Part shown: positions 19,526-29,186 of the stretch, piece by piece
Layout of the letters: every line of letters starts with the position of its first letter
How positions within the stretch are numbered: position 1 is the first letter of the stretch
NCBI GenBank assembly: GCA_002434245.1
Contig: DJJR01000001.1
Span: 1-45,496 of the forward strand
Direction of reading: 5' to 3'
Length of the DNA stretch: 45,496 nucleotides
Source: Pelosinus fermentans
GTDB lineage: Bacteria; Bacillota; Negativicutes; DSM-13327
The notes under the pieces: generated by a model
What the model was told of the DNA's origin: nothing
Database searches by the model: none
Seen by the model: only the letters and a program-made list of their open reading frames with translations
Translations under genes and position numbers: made by a program

Positions 19526-19760
19526 AGGTCATGGTACTATCCTTTCCACTAGAAAGTCCTACGGCACAATCATATTTCTCAGTATTTTTGGATCTGGATT
19601 TTTCGATTTTAGCTTTTAACATTTCGAAATTTTGTCTTGGCTGCTACTGATATCCTCATCCTTCTGTCTCTTGCTAATTGCAGATATTACATACCCCTTT
19701 TTCATCTAAAACAACATAGGGATTTATTTCAGATATTATACATTTGTCACAAAATGAATC
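19521..19760 (-). pseudogene. decayed N-terminal remnant of a zinc-knuckle ATP-pyrophosphatase (PP-loop) protein
   Basis: One reading frame (first Cys codon at 19751) reads CDKC...PYVVLDEKGVCNIC. Three in-frame stops follow in a linker of about 20 codons, then come FEMLKAKIEKS...KYDCAVGL and SSGKDST, a PP-loop-like motif. The frame ends at a TAA inside the 26-bp palindrome. The CxxC-x16-CxxC start and the PP-loop about 40 residues later match the N-terminus of the amidotransferase / adenine nucleotide alpha-hydrolase type of ATP-pyrophosphatases. No start codon fits, the stops interrupt it, and the remaining ~200+ residues are missing, so it is a relic. It explains most of the 387-base gap. 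The motif match is by eye and short. Confidence 0.6.
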
Positions 19761-19817
19761 TCCTCTTATTCTTCTACTCTCTTTTCCTTCGTTAAAATGG
19801 CATTACGATACCATCTA

Positions 19818-22184
19818 TTAATTGCAATTCTCCAAGAAGTTTTTATACCGCTGATTTAATAATTCTACAGTCTCATTCATTAATTTTACCGCAATCACAT
19901 CGACGTTTCTCTGCTTCCAATCTTCTAAATCTGTTCCTTTAACCCATTGATTGAATGCCCCTAGAGCAGGTCCGCAATGTATTTGATAGTCAACCTTATT
20001 TTCCTTACTTCCTCCTAAAGCCAATCGAGTACTATAAGCAAAATACCAGCGAAAAATGAGGGCCATTTTGTGCTTAGGATTTCGTTCTGCTTTTTCGATT
20101 TCTTCAGCAGGATAAAAGGATTTAATATCTTGATATACATCGCTAAAACTTTTTTTAAAATATTTTTCCTGTATCTGTACCTTAGTTTTTTCATCAATCT
20201 CGTCCAATGAATTATACCTCCGATACAATTCATACAATTTATTCGCCCGTATCGGAAAGAATAGTCCCTTTTTTAATACCTGAATTTTGGCACCCATTTC
20301 AAACATATCGCCTGCAGGCGCATAATCCGTATCCTGAACATTCATCTGCTGCAGCAGATCTTTTACATTGCTGCTTGTAGATGCCTCCACTGTACACTGA
20401 TTAATGGAACCCGTCACAATAAAATCTGCCCCCATAATAAAGGCCGCAGCTGCAGCCTCAGGAGTCCCAATGCCTCCGGCTGCGCCAACTCGTACTTTTT
20501 TCTGATATTGATATTTTCTCATCATCTGATCTCGCAGCGTAATCATTGCCGGTATTAGCGCAGAAGCTACTCCTCCATCTGTATGCCCTGCTGAATCGGC
20601 TTCGGCACAAATATCATCAGCCATAGGAACCGCCTTTAGCAGATCTGCTTCTTCTTCTGTAATGTTCTTTTCTGCCAGCAGCTTCGCAACAATTCGTTCC
20701 GGAGCAGGACTAAAGAATGCTTCTGCTACTTCCGGCCGTGATACTTTAGCAATAATCCGGTTGAGTGCAATAGCTTCGCCCTGAAGATTTCGCGTCATTC
20801 CTTTAGCTCTATATTTAACTAAGGCTGGAGTAATACTGATAAAAGCCGCTGCTTCCAAAGTTTTCACACCATGTAATAAATAAAGATCTACTATTTCTTC
20901 TTCTTTTTTAGGATCAAGTGGATTATGGAGCAAATTCATCCCATAGGCCTGTCCTTCAGAAAGCTCTTTTTGAATATATTGAATTGCTGCTTCAATTTGG
21001 GATACGTTTAAACCGCCAGTTCCAAGAAACCCCATCATTTTTGCCTTACCCATTTTTACTACCATTTCTTTTGAAGCAATCCCCCGATACATTGCACCAG
21101 TTATATAAGCATATTGAATATTATAGTCTTTCTTAAACGCAGCACTTCCCAAAGATGATGAGTTTATTTCTTCGAATTTTCTACTATTTTCTTTTGCTTT
21201 TTTTGTATTGCTTTTTTGATTATGAATCTTGACTGTTTCCGTATCAATTAAAAAAGATGCTCTCTCTGGCGGTATAGAAAGATCATCTTTTTTCAAATCA
21301 TTCTTGCTTTCAATATCTGTAAGTAGTAATGGCTGTGCTTCTCTTTTAATTCGTCTAATCAATCCTGTTAAGACATTACCAGATCCAATTTCTATAAATT
21401 CCATTTCTCCAAGTCCCATCAGGTATCGAATACTTTCAGTCCATTTAACCGGTTGAGTGATCTGTTCAATTAAGTTCTGCTTTACAGCGAATTGTTTGCA
21501 GGGTCTGGCATAGACATTTGAAATTACAGGGATGCGCAGATCAGAGAATGTAAAATCCTGCAAGAATATTTCAAATTCCTTTCTGGCTTCCTGCATATAG
21601 CGAGAATGAAATGCGCCGCTCGTCTTCAGTAGCAGAAACATTTGCACATCTTTCATTCCTTCAAAAACCGGCTGTGCATCTTCAATATCTTTTCTTAATC
21701 CAGAAATTACAATCTGCGTCGGTGAATTATAATTTGCAATATCGATCGTCAGCATATTATTTTTCTTTAAAGCATCGGATATTTGTTCTTCATTTAGACC
21801 AATCACTGCTCCCATGCCGCCTCCAACAGCGCGGCTCATAAGCTGCCCCCTCTTTTGCACAAGCTTTAATCCCGTCGTAAAATCAAATGCTCCTGCAGCA
21901 AATAAGGCATTATATTCCCCCAGGCTATGGCCAGCAACATAATCGGGTTCTTTTCCTGTATCTTTAACTTTTTTAAGATAGCCTAATGCATTCACTACAT
22001 ACAAAGCAGGTTGAGTATATTGTGTTTCACCTAAATTTGAATCTGCATCTTCCAGACAAAGCTGCTTAATTGAATACCCCAGAATCTCATCTGCTTTTGC
22101 CGTCAATTCCTTAAATTCATCAAAAAGTGCCCCCCCCATTCCTTTACTCTGGGAACCCTGACCAGGAAAAACATATGTAATCAT
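19818..22184 (-). CDS. bifunctional malonyl acyltransferase - enoylreductase (trans-acting AT-ER)
   Basis: 788 residues. The N-terminal AT (about 1-290) has FPGQGSQ, nucleophile Ser87 in AGHSLGEY, the carboxylate-binding Arg112 in QKRGQLM, and GAFHS. All features of a malonyl-specific AT are present, so it should load all the AT-less modules. From about residue 350 to the end is a PfaD-type FMN enoylreductase ([21 protein letters not shown]..., [39 protein letters not shown]). AT-ER fusions of this order are known from trans-AT clusters (BaeE type). I chose ATG 22184, ten bases behind AAGGGG, over TTG 22190, which is only four bases away. The next gene upstream ends 23 bases before. The ER would saturate selected enoyl intermediates; which ones cannot be read here. 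Confidence 0.95.
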   Translation of the reverse strand: MITYVFPGQGSQSKGMGGALFDEFKELTAKADEILGYSIKQLCLEDADSNLGETQYTQPALYVVNALGYLKKVKDTGKEPDYVAGHSLGEYNALFAAGAFDFTTGLKLVQKRGQLMSRAVGGGMGAVIGLNEEQISDALKKNNMLTIDIANYNSPTQIVISGLRKDIEDAQPVFEGMKDVQMFLLLKTSGAFHSRYMQEARKEFEIFLQDFTFSDLRIPVISNVYARPCKQFAVKQNLIEQITQPVKWTESIRYLMGLGEMEFIEIGSGNVLTGLIRRIKREAQPLLLTDIESKNDLKKDDLSIPPERASFLIDTETVKIHNQKSNTKKAKENSRKFEEINSSSLGSAAFKKDYNIQYAYITGAMYRGIASKEMVVKMGKAKMMGFLGTGGLNVSQIEAAIQYIQKELSEGQAYGMNLLHNPLDPKKEEEIVDLYLLHGVKTLEAAAFISITPALVKYRAKGMTRNLQGEAIALNRIIAKVSRPEVAEAFFSPAPERIVAKLLAEKNITEEEADLLKAVPMADDICAEADSAGHTDGGVASALIPAMITLRDQMMRKYQYQKKVRVGAAGGIGTPEAAAAAFIMGADFIVTGSINQCTVEASTSSNVKDLLQQMNVQDTDYAPAGDMFEMGAKIQVLKKGLFFPIRANKLYELYRRYNSLDEIDEKTKVQIQEKYFKKSFSDVYQDIKSFYPAEEIEKAERNPKHKMALIFRWYFAYSTRLALGGSKENKVDYQIHCGPALGAFNQWVKGTDLEDWKQRNVDVIAVKLMNETVELLNQRYKNFLENCN

Positions 22185-22207
22185 GCACAATAAACCCCTT
22201 TCATAAT

Positions 22208-23164
22208 TTAATTTAATGATTCTATTACTTTTCGTAGGTTCCTGACATCCTGTCCAAAAGGAGTTAAAATAGTATGCACTTTTGACTCCGAGTCAGGAGT
22301 TAGGTTTCTTTTCACAAAATTAGCCAATGTTCCGGATGGACCTAAATCAATATACACAAACTGATTATCTGCTTCCAGTCTTTGTATCGTTTTTTGAAAA
22401 TCAATCGGTTGCCGAATTACATTCCAAAAATGCTCAGAATTAATATCGTCAATGCTGTCAGCTGTTACACATGATATGAAAGGTATCTGAGGATGATTGA
22501 ATGTTAAATTACTTAATTTTTTCTTATATTCCCTCTCTATCGGTTCAATATTGGCAGAATGAAAACCATACCTTACAGGAAGTGTCTGAAAAATAATTCC
22601 CTCCCTCTTTAAATAGGCTTCTACAGTCATCAATTCATCACGATGATTGCCGGATATAATAAAATGAGAAGAATAATTGATCGCAGCAAGCTCGAAATGG
22701 TCATGGATAACAGAAGTTTGCTTATATAATTCAGAATTATGAACAATCGCTGTCATACTGCCTAGCCGACAATCACTCTGGATTAACGCAGACTGAATCA
22801 ATAGACAATCTAGCGCTGCTTCCAATGATAATATACCAGTAATCGCTGCTGAAACAAATTCTCCTAAGCTTGCTCCTAATACATAATCCGGATCAATCCC
22901 ATTTTCTATGCATACTCGTGCTAAAGAATATTCCACCATAAAAATAGCCGGATGCGTGTAGGACAGCTTATCAAATATGGTAGATCTATGTATTGCTGGA
23001 TTGTATATTTCTTCGAGAATGTTAATTCCAGCATTTTTCTGTATTATCTGATTCATTTTGGACATCCAATGCTGAAAAGTTATATTCGTTTCGTATAGTT
23101 CCCTGCCCATATGATAATACTGCGATCCTTGACCTGAAAACATAAATATCTTGGATTTTCTCAA
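22208..23164 (-). CDS. AT-like protein lacking the malonate-binding Arg: probable proofreading acyl hydrolase
   Basis: 318 residues with [14 protein letters not shown], nucleophile Ser99 in LGASLGEF and His202 in YGFHS, so the Ser/His dyad of the acyltransferase fold is intact. Aligned to the neighbouring AT-ER ([14 protein letters not shown]), the arginine that binds the extender carboxylate is replaced by Ser125 ([14 protein letters not shown]). Loss of that residue fits the PedC/BaeD-type acyl hydrolases that free stalled acyl chains from carriers in trans-AT systems. It argues against malonyl loading. The start is TTG 23164 with AAAGGAG eight bases upstream; no ATG fits better. It lies between the pump and the AT-ER and is read in the same direction. 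The alternative is a second acyltransferase for an unusual unit. Confidence 0.85.
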   Translation of the reverse strand: MRKSKIFMFSGQGSQYYHMGRELYETNITFQHWMSKMNQIIQKNAGINILEEIYNPAIHRSTIFDKLSYTHPAIFMVEYSLARVCIENGIDPDYVLGASLGEFVSAAITGILSLEAALDCLLIQSALIQSDCRLGSMTAIVHNSELYKQTSVIHDHFELAAINYSSHFIISGNHRDELMTVEAYLKREGIIFQTLPVRYGFHSANIEPIEREYKKKLSNLTFNHPQIPFISCVTADSIDDINSEHFWNVIRQPIDFQKTIQRLEADNQFVYIDLGPSGTLANFVKRNLTPDSESKVHTILTPFGQDVRNLRKVIESLN

Positions 23165-23253
23165 GCAATTTTCTCCTTTCCAACAGCTCTGTTTTTTCTT
23201 AACTGTTTCTTTTAATCTCCTCAGAAAATTCAGATGCTATTTCTAACATTACA

Positions 23254-26200
23254 TTAGCTCATAGGAATAGACCTGTCTTGTTTTTTTTGCTTCTTGCCTG
23301 TCACTTTCTCCGCGAATCGTTCAACAGTCACATATAATACAGGGATAATAAAGATCCCCACAATTGTAGCCATAAGCATCCCTCCTATTACCGAAGTTCC
23401 CATAGAAATACGGGCACCGGCGCCGGCACCAGTAGCAACTGCCAGAGGGATGCATCCAAGTATAAAAGCCATTGAGGTCATTACTATGGGACGTAAGCGA
23501 AGCTTTGCCGCTTCAATTGCCGCATGAACAGGGTCCATGCCATGATCCACTCTAACTTTGGCAAATTCTACAATTAATATCGCATTTTTCGCAGTTAGCC
23601 CAATGAGCATCACCAGCCCAATTTGCATATAAATATTATTTTCAAGATTTCTTAAGAATTGGAACAGGAACGATCCAAAAACAGCTGTAGGCACTGATAA
23701 AAGAACTGCAAAAGGTACAATCCAGCTTTCATAAAGTGCTATCAAACAAAGAAACACAAATAACAGTGAAAAAATAAATATCATAGGAGCGCGCTCACCA
23801 GCAATTTTCTCATCCCTACTTTGCTCAGCCCATTCATAACTAAAACCCGGTGGCAGAACTTGAGATGCTACTTCTTCTAATGCTGCCATAGCTTGTCCAG
23901 AACTATAACCAGGAGCAGGATTCCCCCCAATCTGTACTGCTCTAAAACCGTTAAATCTTTTAATAACAGTTGGCGCATTAATCGGTACTGTTTTTAACAG
24001 CGTATTAAGAGGTATCATATCTCCTGCAGCACTGCGTAAGAATAAGAACCGCATAGAATCCACACTACTTCGATATTGTGCTTCTGCCTGCATAACCACC
24101 TTATAAGTACGACCAAATCGATTAAAATCGTTAACCTCTAAGCCGCTTAGAAAGGTTTGCAATGCATTGAATACGTCCTTTATCTGTATTCCCAATTTCA
24201 TCGTCTTCTCACGATCCACTTCAAAGCGATAACCAGGAGTATCTGTTCGAAAAGTAGAATATACCAGTCCAATCTCCGGTCTTTTACTAGCTGCACCTAT
24301 GAACTTTCGGGAAATATCGTCTAGCTTCTCAATGCTGCCTCCTGTCTTATCCTGAAGCATAAATGTAAATCCGCCATAGGCACCTACCCCTGGAAGTGTA
24401 GGTGGCTCAAAAACCAATATCATTGCTTCTGAAATTTGACTTGTATTAATGAAGGCAGCGCGTATCTGATTTTCTATCTGCAATTCTGGTTTTTGTCGCT
24501 CAGACCAAGATTTCAGCAGAACAAAGACTGCTGCTGCATTTGGTTTACTAGCGTCCGCCAATACATCATATCCAGTAAATACCGTAGTAGACTCAACACC
24601 AGGTATATTGGCAAGAATTTCACATGCTTTATTGGCTACCTCCCTTGTACGATTCATAGTTGCCCCTTCGGGCAAATTTATAGCCATAATATAATTTCCC
24701 TGATCTTCACTAGGCACAAAAGAAGAGGGCAGTATATGAATTAACACAGCAATCATAATGATCATAACTGCTAGGAGCATCATACAGAGGCGTATTTTTT
24801 GGATAGCCCATCCGACACCGAACTCATATTTTTTAAGTATCCGTTCAAACCAATTATTAAAACTTTCTAATATTTTCCCTAATGGTCCCGTATAATCCTT
24901 AGGATTATACGGTCTTAGAAGCATTACACAAAGTGCTGGCGTCGTAGTTAGTGCCACAAAAGCCGATAGCAGCATTGACACTACAATTGTTAAAGCAAAC
25001 TGTTTGTATAATACTCCTACCGTTCCCCCCATAAAAGCAACAGGAATAAATACAGCTGCCAGTACAAAAGCAATCGCTATAACCGGTCTGGTCACTTCGC
25101 CCATTGCCTGTTTTGTCGCCTCTCTGGGAGACAATCTGCTATAACGTATATGGCGTTCAACTGCCTCAACCACGACAATTGCATCATCCACAACTAATCC
25201 TACAGCCAATACCATAGCAAATAAAGTTAGCGTATTAATCGAAAAGTCCAACAGTAAAAATGCACCAAACGTTCCAATTAACGAAACAGGAATCGCCAGC
25301 ATCGGAATGAGAGTTGCCCTCCAGCTGCCTAAGAATATAAATACAATGACAAGTACTAGTAAAATCGATCCTCCAAAAGTTTTAAGTACTTCTCGTAAAG
25401 ATTCATCCACATAACTAGTATTATCAACACCAATATTGCATTGTAGATCAGAAGGAAACTCCGCCTGCGCGCCCTTGATGACTTTCTTAACTTGAGCGAC
25501 TGTCTCAAAGGCATTAGCATCGGGAGTTAACTGTATGCCGAACAGCACTGCTTCTTTCCCATTAAACTCACTGGAATAAACATAATGCCTGCCGCCTAAT
25601 TCAATCTTACTGACATCACTAAGTCGTACCAGAGAACCATCTGATTTGGCTCGAAGAATGATGTCTTCAAATTCGTTTTCGTCTGTTAATCTTCCTTTTA
25701 CTCGGCCAGTATACTGATATTCTTGCCCCGGAATATAAGGTGCCTGACCTATAGTCCCTGCTGGTGCCTGCACATTCTGTTTCTGAATGGCATCATAGAT
25801 ATCATTTGTTGTGATTGCCAACTGCGCCATTTTGTCTGGCTGCAGCCAAATCCTCATTCCAAAATCAGCGCCAAATTCGTTGACATTCCCTACACCTTTT
25901 ATGCGTCGGATCGCGTCATTAATATTAATCGTAGCATAGTTTTTCATAAATACACGATCATAGGTTCCCTTCGGAGACCACACCACAAAATATAAAATTG
26001 TATCCGGCGTTACTTTACGGGCAATGATTCCATTTTGCTGAGCCTCTTGCGGCATATTTGCATTGGTCTGGGCTACTGCATTTTGGATTTGCACTAATGC
26101 CATATCTTCATTTTTACCTAATTCAAATTTTACATTCAGCGAATAATATCCGATATCCTGACTAGTAGATTGCATTTCTACCATATCTTGAACTCCATTA

Positions 26201-26406
26201 ATCTGCTGTTCAAGCAGTTGAGCAATTGACTGTTCCACTACTTCCGAATTTGCACCTGAATAGCTCGTATTGACATTAACCCTTGGAGGCACAATCTGGG
26301 GATATTGGGAAATAGGCAAATGAAAAGCTGCAATTAAGCCAACAATTACAATAAACAATGATAAAACAATGGCAAGATTCGGGCGATCAATAAAAAAAGT
26401 ACGCAC
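23254..26406 (-). CDS. RND-family efflux permease (HAE1/AcrB type)
   Basis: About 1050 residues, the normal length for this family. N-terminal FFIDRPNLAIVLSLFIVIVG is followed by the first periplasmic loop (PRVNVNTSYSGANSEVVE) and the proton-relay helix GLVVDDAIVVVEAVERH with the Asp pair. The second membrane half has GLTAKNAILIVEFAK with the conserved Lys. It should export hydrophobic compounds across a two-membrane envelope by proton antiport. I prefer GTG 26406, six bases behind a perfect AGGAGG, to ATG 26445, which would add 13 atypical residues and has no ribosome site. It sits between loaP and the PKS enzymes, so it is a good candidate for self-resistance or product export. No periplasmic adaptor or TolC-like channel gene is in the window. 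Confidence 0.95.
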   Translation of the reverse strand: MRTFFIDRPNLAIVLSLFIVIVGLIAAFHLPISQYPQIVPPRVNVNTSYSGANSEVVEQSIAQLLEQQINGVQDMVEMQSTSQDIGYYSLNVKFELGKNEDMALVQIQNAVAQTNANMPQEAQQNGIIARKVTPDTILYFVVWSPKGTYDRVFMKNYATININDAIRRIKGVGNVNEFGADFGMRIWLQPDKMAQLAITTNDIYDAIQKQNVQAPAGTIGQAPYIPGQEYQYTGRVKGRLTDENEFEDIILRAKSDGSLVRLSDVSKIELGGRHYVYSSEFNGKEAVLFGIQLTPDANAFETVAQVKKVIKGAQAEFPSDLQCNIGVDNTSYVDESLREVLKTFGGSILLVLVIVFIFLGSWRATLIPMLAIPVSLIGTFGAFLLLDFSINTLTLFAMVLAVGLVVDDAIVVVEAVERHIRYSRLSPREATKQAMGEVTRPVIAIAFVLAAVFIPVAFMGGTVGVLYKQFALTIVVSMLLSAFVALTTTPALCVMLLRPYNPKDYTGPLGKILESFNNWFERILKKYEFGVGWAIQKIRLCMMLLAVMIIMIAVLIHILPSSFVPSEDQGNYIMAINLPEGATMNRTREVANKACEILANIPGVESTTVFTGYDVLADASKPNAAAVFVLLKSWSERQKPELQIENQIRAAFINTSQISEAMILVFEPPTLPGVGAYGGFTFMLQDKTGGSIEKLDDISRKFIGAASKRPEIGLVYSTFRTDTPGYRFEVDREKTMKLGIQIKDVFNALQTFLSGLEVNDFNRFGRTYKVVMQAEAQYRSSVDSMRFLFLRSAAGDMIPLNTLLKTVPINAPTVIKRFNGFRAVQIGGNPAPGYSSGQAMAALEEVASQVLPPGFSYEWAEQSRDEKIAGERAPMIFIFSLLFVFLCLIALYESWIVPFAVLLSVPTAVFGSFLFQFLRNLENNIYMQIGLVMLIGLTAKNAILIVEFAKVRVDHGMDPVHAAIEAAKLRLRPIVMTSMAFILGCIPLAVATGAGAGARISMGTSVIGGMLMATIVGIFIIPVLYVTVERFAEKVTGKKQKKQDRSIPMS

Positions 26407-26691
26407 ATCCAACCTCCTAGTGTGCAGCTGAAGGTTTACATTCATCCAGCTGTGTCATAATCACTTGCAGCGAGGTGCCTGTCAGTGTTTCTTTTAGGTC
26501 TCGCTCTTTTGCAGTATATTAACATAAAGAAGCTCTTCCTTTCTGATACGAATCTTTAAAATTGAATACTAAATAGGCTGAGTAGAAAAAATTATCATAA
26601 GATAAAAAATATTCAGTAAACTGTAGATGTGATTTGCTGAATTTTTTATCGCTAACTGAAAAATCAAGAAGATTTGCCTTTTATTTTCCTC
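26407..26691 (-). other. gap between loaP and the pump gene: candidate leader
   Basis: 285 bases without a convincing gene. On the coding strand it is AT-rich in its first two thirds. It then carries short complementary segments (agcgag about 30 bases before ctcgct, around 26475-26510) that could form a small hairpin just upstream of the pump start. LoaP proteins are known to act through an RNA hairpin in the leader of their target, so this is one place to look. I cannot identify the element with certainty. Confidence 0.35.
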
Positions 26692-27219
26692 TTACACATT
26701 CTCTTTTTTAGTATTTATCAAAATACCTTCCAACTCTATGATCTTTTTTTCTTCCAATATTGGAACTTCTACAGTAATACGACGATTTCTGCTGGAAAAT
26801 TTTTTAATCATATGTTCAAATCCCAGTAATGGCCCATCGATCACCTTTATTTTTTCTTCTGTTCTTTCTATTTTGCTTACTTCAACGATTCTTCCATAAT
26901 CCATCAGCCCCTGAAGCAGTGTTCGTTCTTGATAGGATATGGGGACTAACGATCCTGCACTTCTCACTAGTCTGACTACATTAATTTTGTAGGCACGCAA
27001 CAAGCGATCAAATTTACCAATATCTTTTTTATTTACCGATACGAATAGGTAACCCTCAAATAAAGGTCTGATGATACTAACGACCTGTCCACTTTTTCGC
27101 CATCCGATTCTCCTTTTAGGGCAAAAAACTTCAAAATCTGAAAATACTTCCATTTTTTTTAAGATTGATAAAACTACTTCTTCTTTTCCACATAAAGTGC
27201 GCAGCACGTACCAGTCCAT
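26692..27219 (-). CDS. loaP: LoaP-type NusG paralogue, transcription antiterminator of the PKS operon
   Basis: 175 residues. The NusG N-terminal domain opens with MDWYVLRTLCGKEEVV and holds RPLFEGYLFVSV, the counterpart of the NusG/RfaH LFPGYVFV strand. The C-terminal KOW region is GRIVEVSK...IDGPLLGFEHMIKKFSSRNRR. I chose ATG 27219, which has AGGAGGGG at ideal spacing, over an upstream ATG at 27267 that lacks a ribosome site and would add 16 unrelated residues. It lies at the head of the cluster in the same direction. In Bacillus velezensis, LoaP is known to promote read-through of the long difficidin and macrolactin operons. The same job is inferred here for a unit of at least 27 kb. RfaH or a plain second NusG are less likely given the context. 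Confidence 0.88.
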   Translation of the reverse strand: MDWYVLRTLCGKEEVVLSILKKMEVFSDFEVFCPKRRIGWRKSGQVVSIIRPLFEGYLFVSVNKKDIGKFDRLLRAYKINVVRLVRSAGSLVPISYQERTLLQGLMDYGRIVEVSKIERTEEKIKVIDGPLLGFEHMIKKFSSRNRRITVEVPILEEKKIIELEGILINTKKENV

Positions 27220-27850
27220 AGTTCCCCTCCTAAAGCTTCTTCTTCTTGAAAAGTTTATACAATACACACATTGTTTGAATATTGTTCTCAGCCTGAAATT
27301 ATACAGCTAGAAGAATCATCACGTGAAGGAAATAAATAAGATAAATCAGTTTTTTTCATTCTTTATTACCAGTCTGGCGTCTAAAAAACACTTTGAGACA
27401 AAAAAGATATCCATTTATACCTCAATAAATGATTGATATCGAGGTATAAATGGACTTCTCTTTATCTCTAGTCCAAGGCTATAAATTTTTTCTCAACTCT
27501 TTACTATCTATCTATTACTATATTATAGATGATTTCCGAACATAAGTTTACCTCTCTACTACAGCAGACAAGCAGGTCACTGCATCCAAATAGACATAAA
27601 CATGCCATGAGCCTAAAATCGCCCTATAATACTAAGAATATAATTTTTTCCATTTTTCTCGATTAGCGCCTCCGCAATCAAAAATCCCGGAAAAATTGTC
27701 GTTATATTCTAATTATAACATTTATTGAATATTTTACCATGGTTTTTTTTGTCATTTTTTGTTAAGTTTCATCTATTCATAATAATATGTTCTATCTTTA
27801 GTTGGATTTTTTTACTTTTAATGATTCATTTCTACATATTACTCCATCAT
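27220..27850 (-). promoter_or_regulatory. leader/promoter region of loaP
   Basis: About 630 AT-rich bases without a supportable gene. On the coding strand there is a TATAAT at 27527-27522 (catcTATAATatag), but no good -35 lies 16-18 bases upstream, so the promoter is not fixed. The terminator-like hairpin at 27400-27454 lies between this -10 candidate and loaP, giving a structured leader of up to ~300 bases. Such a leader would suit attenuation or autocontrol of the antiterminator. Confidence 0.4.
27400..27454 (-). terminator. intrinsic-terminator-like hairpin in the loaP leader
   Basis: Arms 27410-27423 and 27441-27454 are perfectly complementary over 14 bases (tccatttatacctc with its partner) around a 17-base loop. 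On the minus strand the hairpin is followed a few bases on by six T (27405-27400). It lies about 180 bases upstream of the loaP start. It is either an attenuator within the loaP leader or a second-line terminator for the upstream UPF0597 gene, which already has its own. Confidence 0.7.
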
Positions 27851-27914
27851 ATAAAAATGCCTCTTACTATACCAAATTGTATGTTCATTCATACATTTTG
27901 TATAGAAGAGGCAT
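27851..27914 (-). terminator. rho-independent terminator of the UPF0597 gene
   Basis: Arms 27857-27872 and 27900-27914 pair atgcctctt...tatac with gtata...agaggcat around an inner small stem. Five T follow at once on the minus strand (27857-27853). It starts 25 bases after the stop of the UPF0597 gene and separates that operon from loaP. Confidence 0.8.
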
Positions 27915-27938
27915 GTATGGCTTACTACAACCCTATGA

Positions 27939-29159
27939 CTACTTACCATAATTCTTGATCGTCTGTTCAATGGTATCATCAGTCATACTGCCTTGGATTG
28001 GTACAGCAATATGATGCTGAGCCATTAAAGAGCTCTCTATGGCAACTGCTGCTGCGATAGACAAATTTATCCCCCATTCTGCTTTACCATCATCACCAAC
28101 CATCCCTGCCAAATTGCCAATCACATTTTTCATGGAATTTGCAACCATTGTGCTATCACCATTCATCAACCATGTGATGGCAGCACTGGCACCTGATACA
28201 GCTGCTACCGGGCAGCCACATAAAGATGGCAGATGATCGGTACGAACTTTTATATAAATGGTAATTCCAAGGCTAATGGCAATAGCCCTGGCTAGTCGTT
28301 CTTTGGAAACACGTATTTTTTTACCTACAGCATACACGGGAAGAATTGCTGTTATTCCATAGCTTCCACTGCCTGCGCAGCTCATAATCTTAATATTTTC
28401 ACCAGATATACGGGCATCAGCAGCAGCGGCTGTCAACATCTTTGCATAATTGACAATATCATCTGATAGCACTCCCTCAGCTATTAAGGAGTGAAAGAAT
28501 GCTCCAATACCCAGACCCATTTTTCTGGCAATACCAATTTCTGCGGCAAAACAATTCATTTCTACACCATCCAGCAGAAACTCCATCTCATACCAAGGCA
28601 TCTTCTCAACGATGGAAATCATATCTGCAATGCGTATTTCATCTCCTTGAAAAACAGCACGCTCCTTTGCCGTCTCTCCACTCCCATCTTGTTTAAAAAT
28701 AAATTGTCCATTTTTTGTAATACTGACTACATTCGTATGTGTATCTTTGATAATAACATGACACTCTTCCTGGCCGAATCTAAGATATGCCTCGATCCAT
28801 AAATCGTTCCTGCTATCATCAATGGAGATGGTAACGTCTTTTTGTTTTAAAAATTCTTTTCCTTGATCCAGTTCTTCGGTCGTTATACTTGCTAATATAG
28901 ACAGCTGCTTTTCAGGTTGTCTTTTTATGGCTCCTAGCACTGCTGCAATCTCCAAACTTGTTTCCTTCGTACCGGGAATGACTGCAGCAGCACCATCTGT
29001 ATTCACCTTTGCATTCACGATGATGGAAATGCTGTCAAATCTTCCGCCTAATGTCTCACTGGCATAAGCAGCAGCCAAAGCAATTGCCCCAGCCTCCAGG
29101 CTCCCCACCGTTGGCAATACTTCAGCTTTTAGTATATTCAGCAACAAATTGTAATTCAC
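27939..29159 (-). CDS. UPF0597 family protein, probable L-cysteine desulfidase / serine-dehydratase-like Fe-S enzyme
   Basis: 406 residues. The sequence follows the UPF0597 (YhaM/CyuA) pattern: LKAEVLPTVGSLEAGAIALAAAYA near the start, IMSCAGSGSYGITAILPVYAVG near residue 255, SLCGCPVAAVSGASAAITWLMNG near 320 and GMVGDDGKAEW near 360. The cysteines in SCAGS and LCGC are the likely Fe-S ligands. The E. coli homologue CyuA degrades L-cysteine to pyruvate, ammonia and sulfide under anaerobiosis; substrate here is by family only. The start is GTG 29159 with GGGGGT upstream. It lies 27 bases downstream of the MgtC-like gene and is followed by a clear terminator, so the two probably form one unit. 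No cysteine transporter is next to it. Confidence 0.85.
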   Translation of the reverse strand: MNYNLLLNILKAEVLPTVGSLEAGAIALAAAYASETLGGRFDSISIIVNAKVNTDGAAAVIPGTKETSLEIAAVLGAIKRQPEKQLSILASITTEELDQGKEFLKQKDVTISIDDSRNDLWIEAYLRFGQEECHVIIKDTHTNVVSITKNGQFIFKQDGSGETAKERAVFQGDEIRIADMISIVEKMPWYEMEFLLDGVEMNCFAAEIGIARKMGLGIGAFFHSLIAEGVLSDDIVNYAKMLTAAAADARISGENIKIMSCAGSGSYGITAILPVYAVGKKIRVSKERLARAIAISLGITIYIKVRTDHLPSLCGCPVAAVSGASAAITWLMNGDSTMVANSMKNVIGNLAGMVGDDGKAEWGINLSIAAAVAIESSLMAQHHIAVPIQGSMTDDTIEQTIKNYGK

Positions 29160-29186
29160 AACCCATTACCCCCATTCACGACCGTA

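Noticed and set aside
26407..26445. ATG 26445 as the start of the RND pump
   Set aside because: It adds 13 atypical residues without a ribosome site, whereas GTG 26406 has AGGAGG six bases upstream and yields the usual short N-terminus before FFIDRP.
27522..27550. Confident promoter for loaP at TATAAT 27527-27522
   Set aside because: No acceptable -35 lies 16-18 bases upstream, so only a candidate -10 is mentioned in the leader entry.
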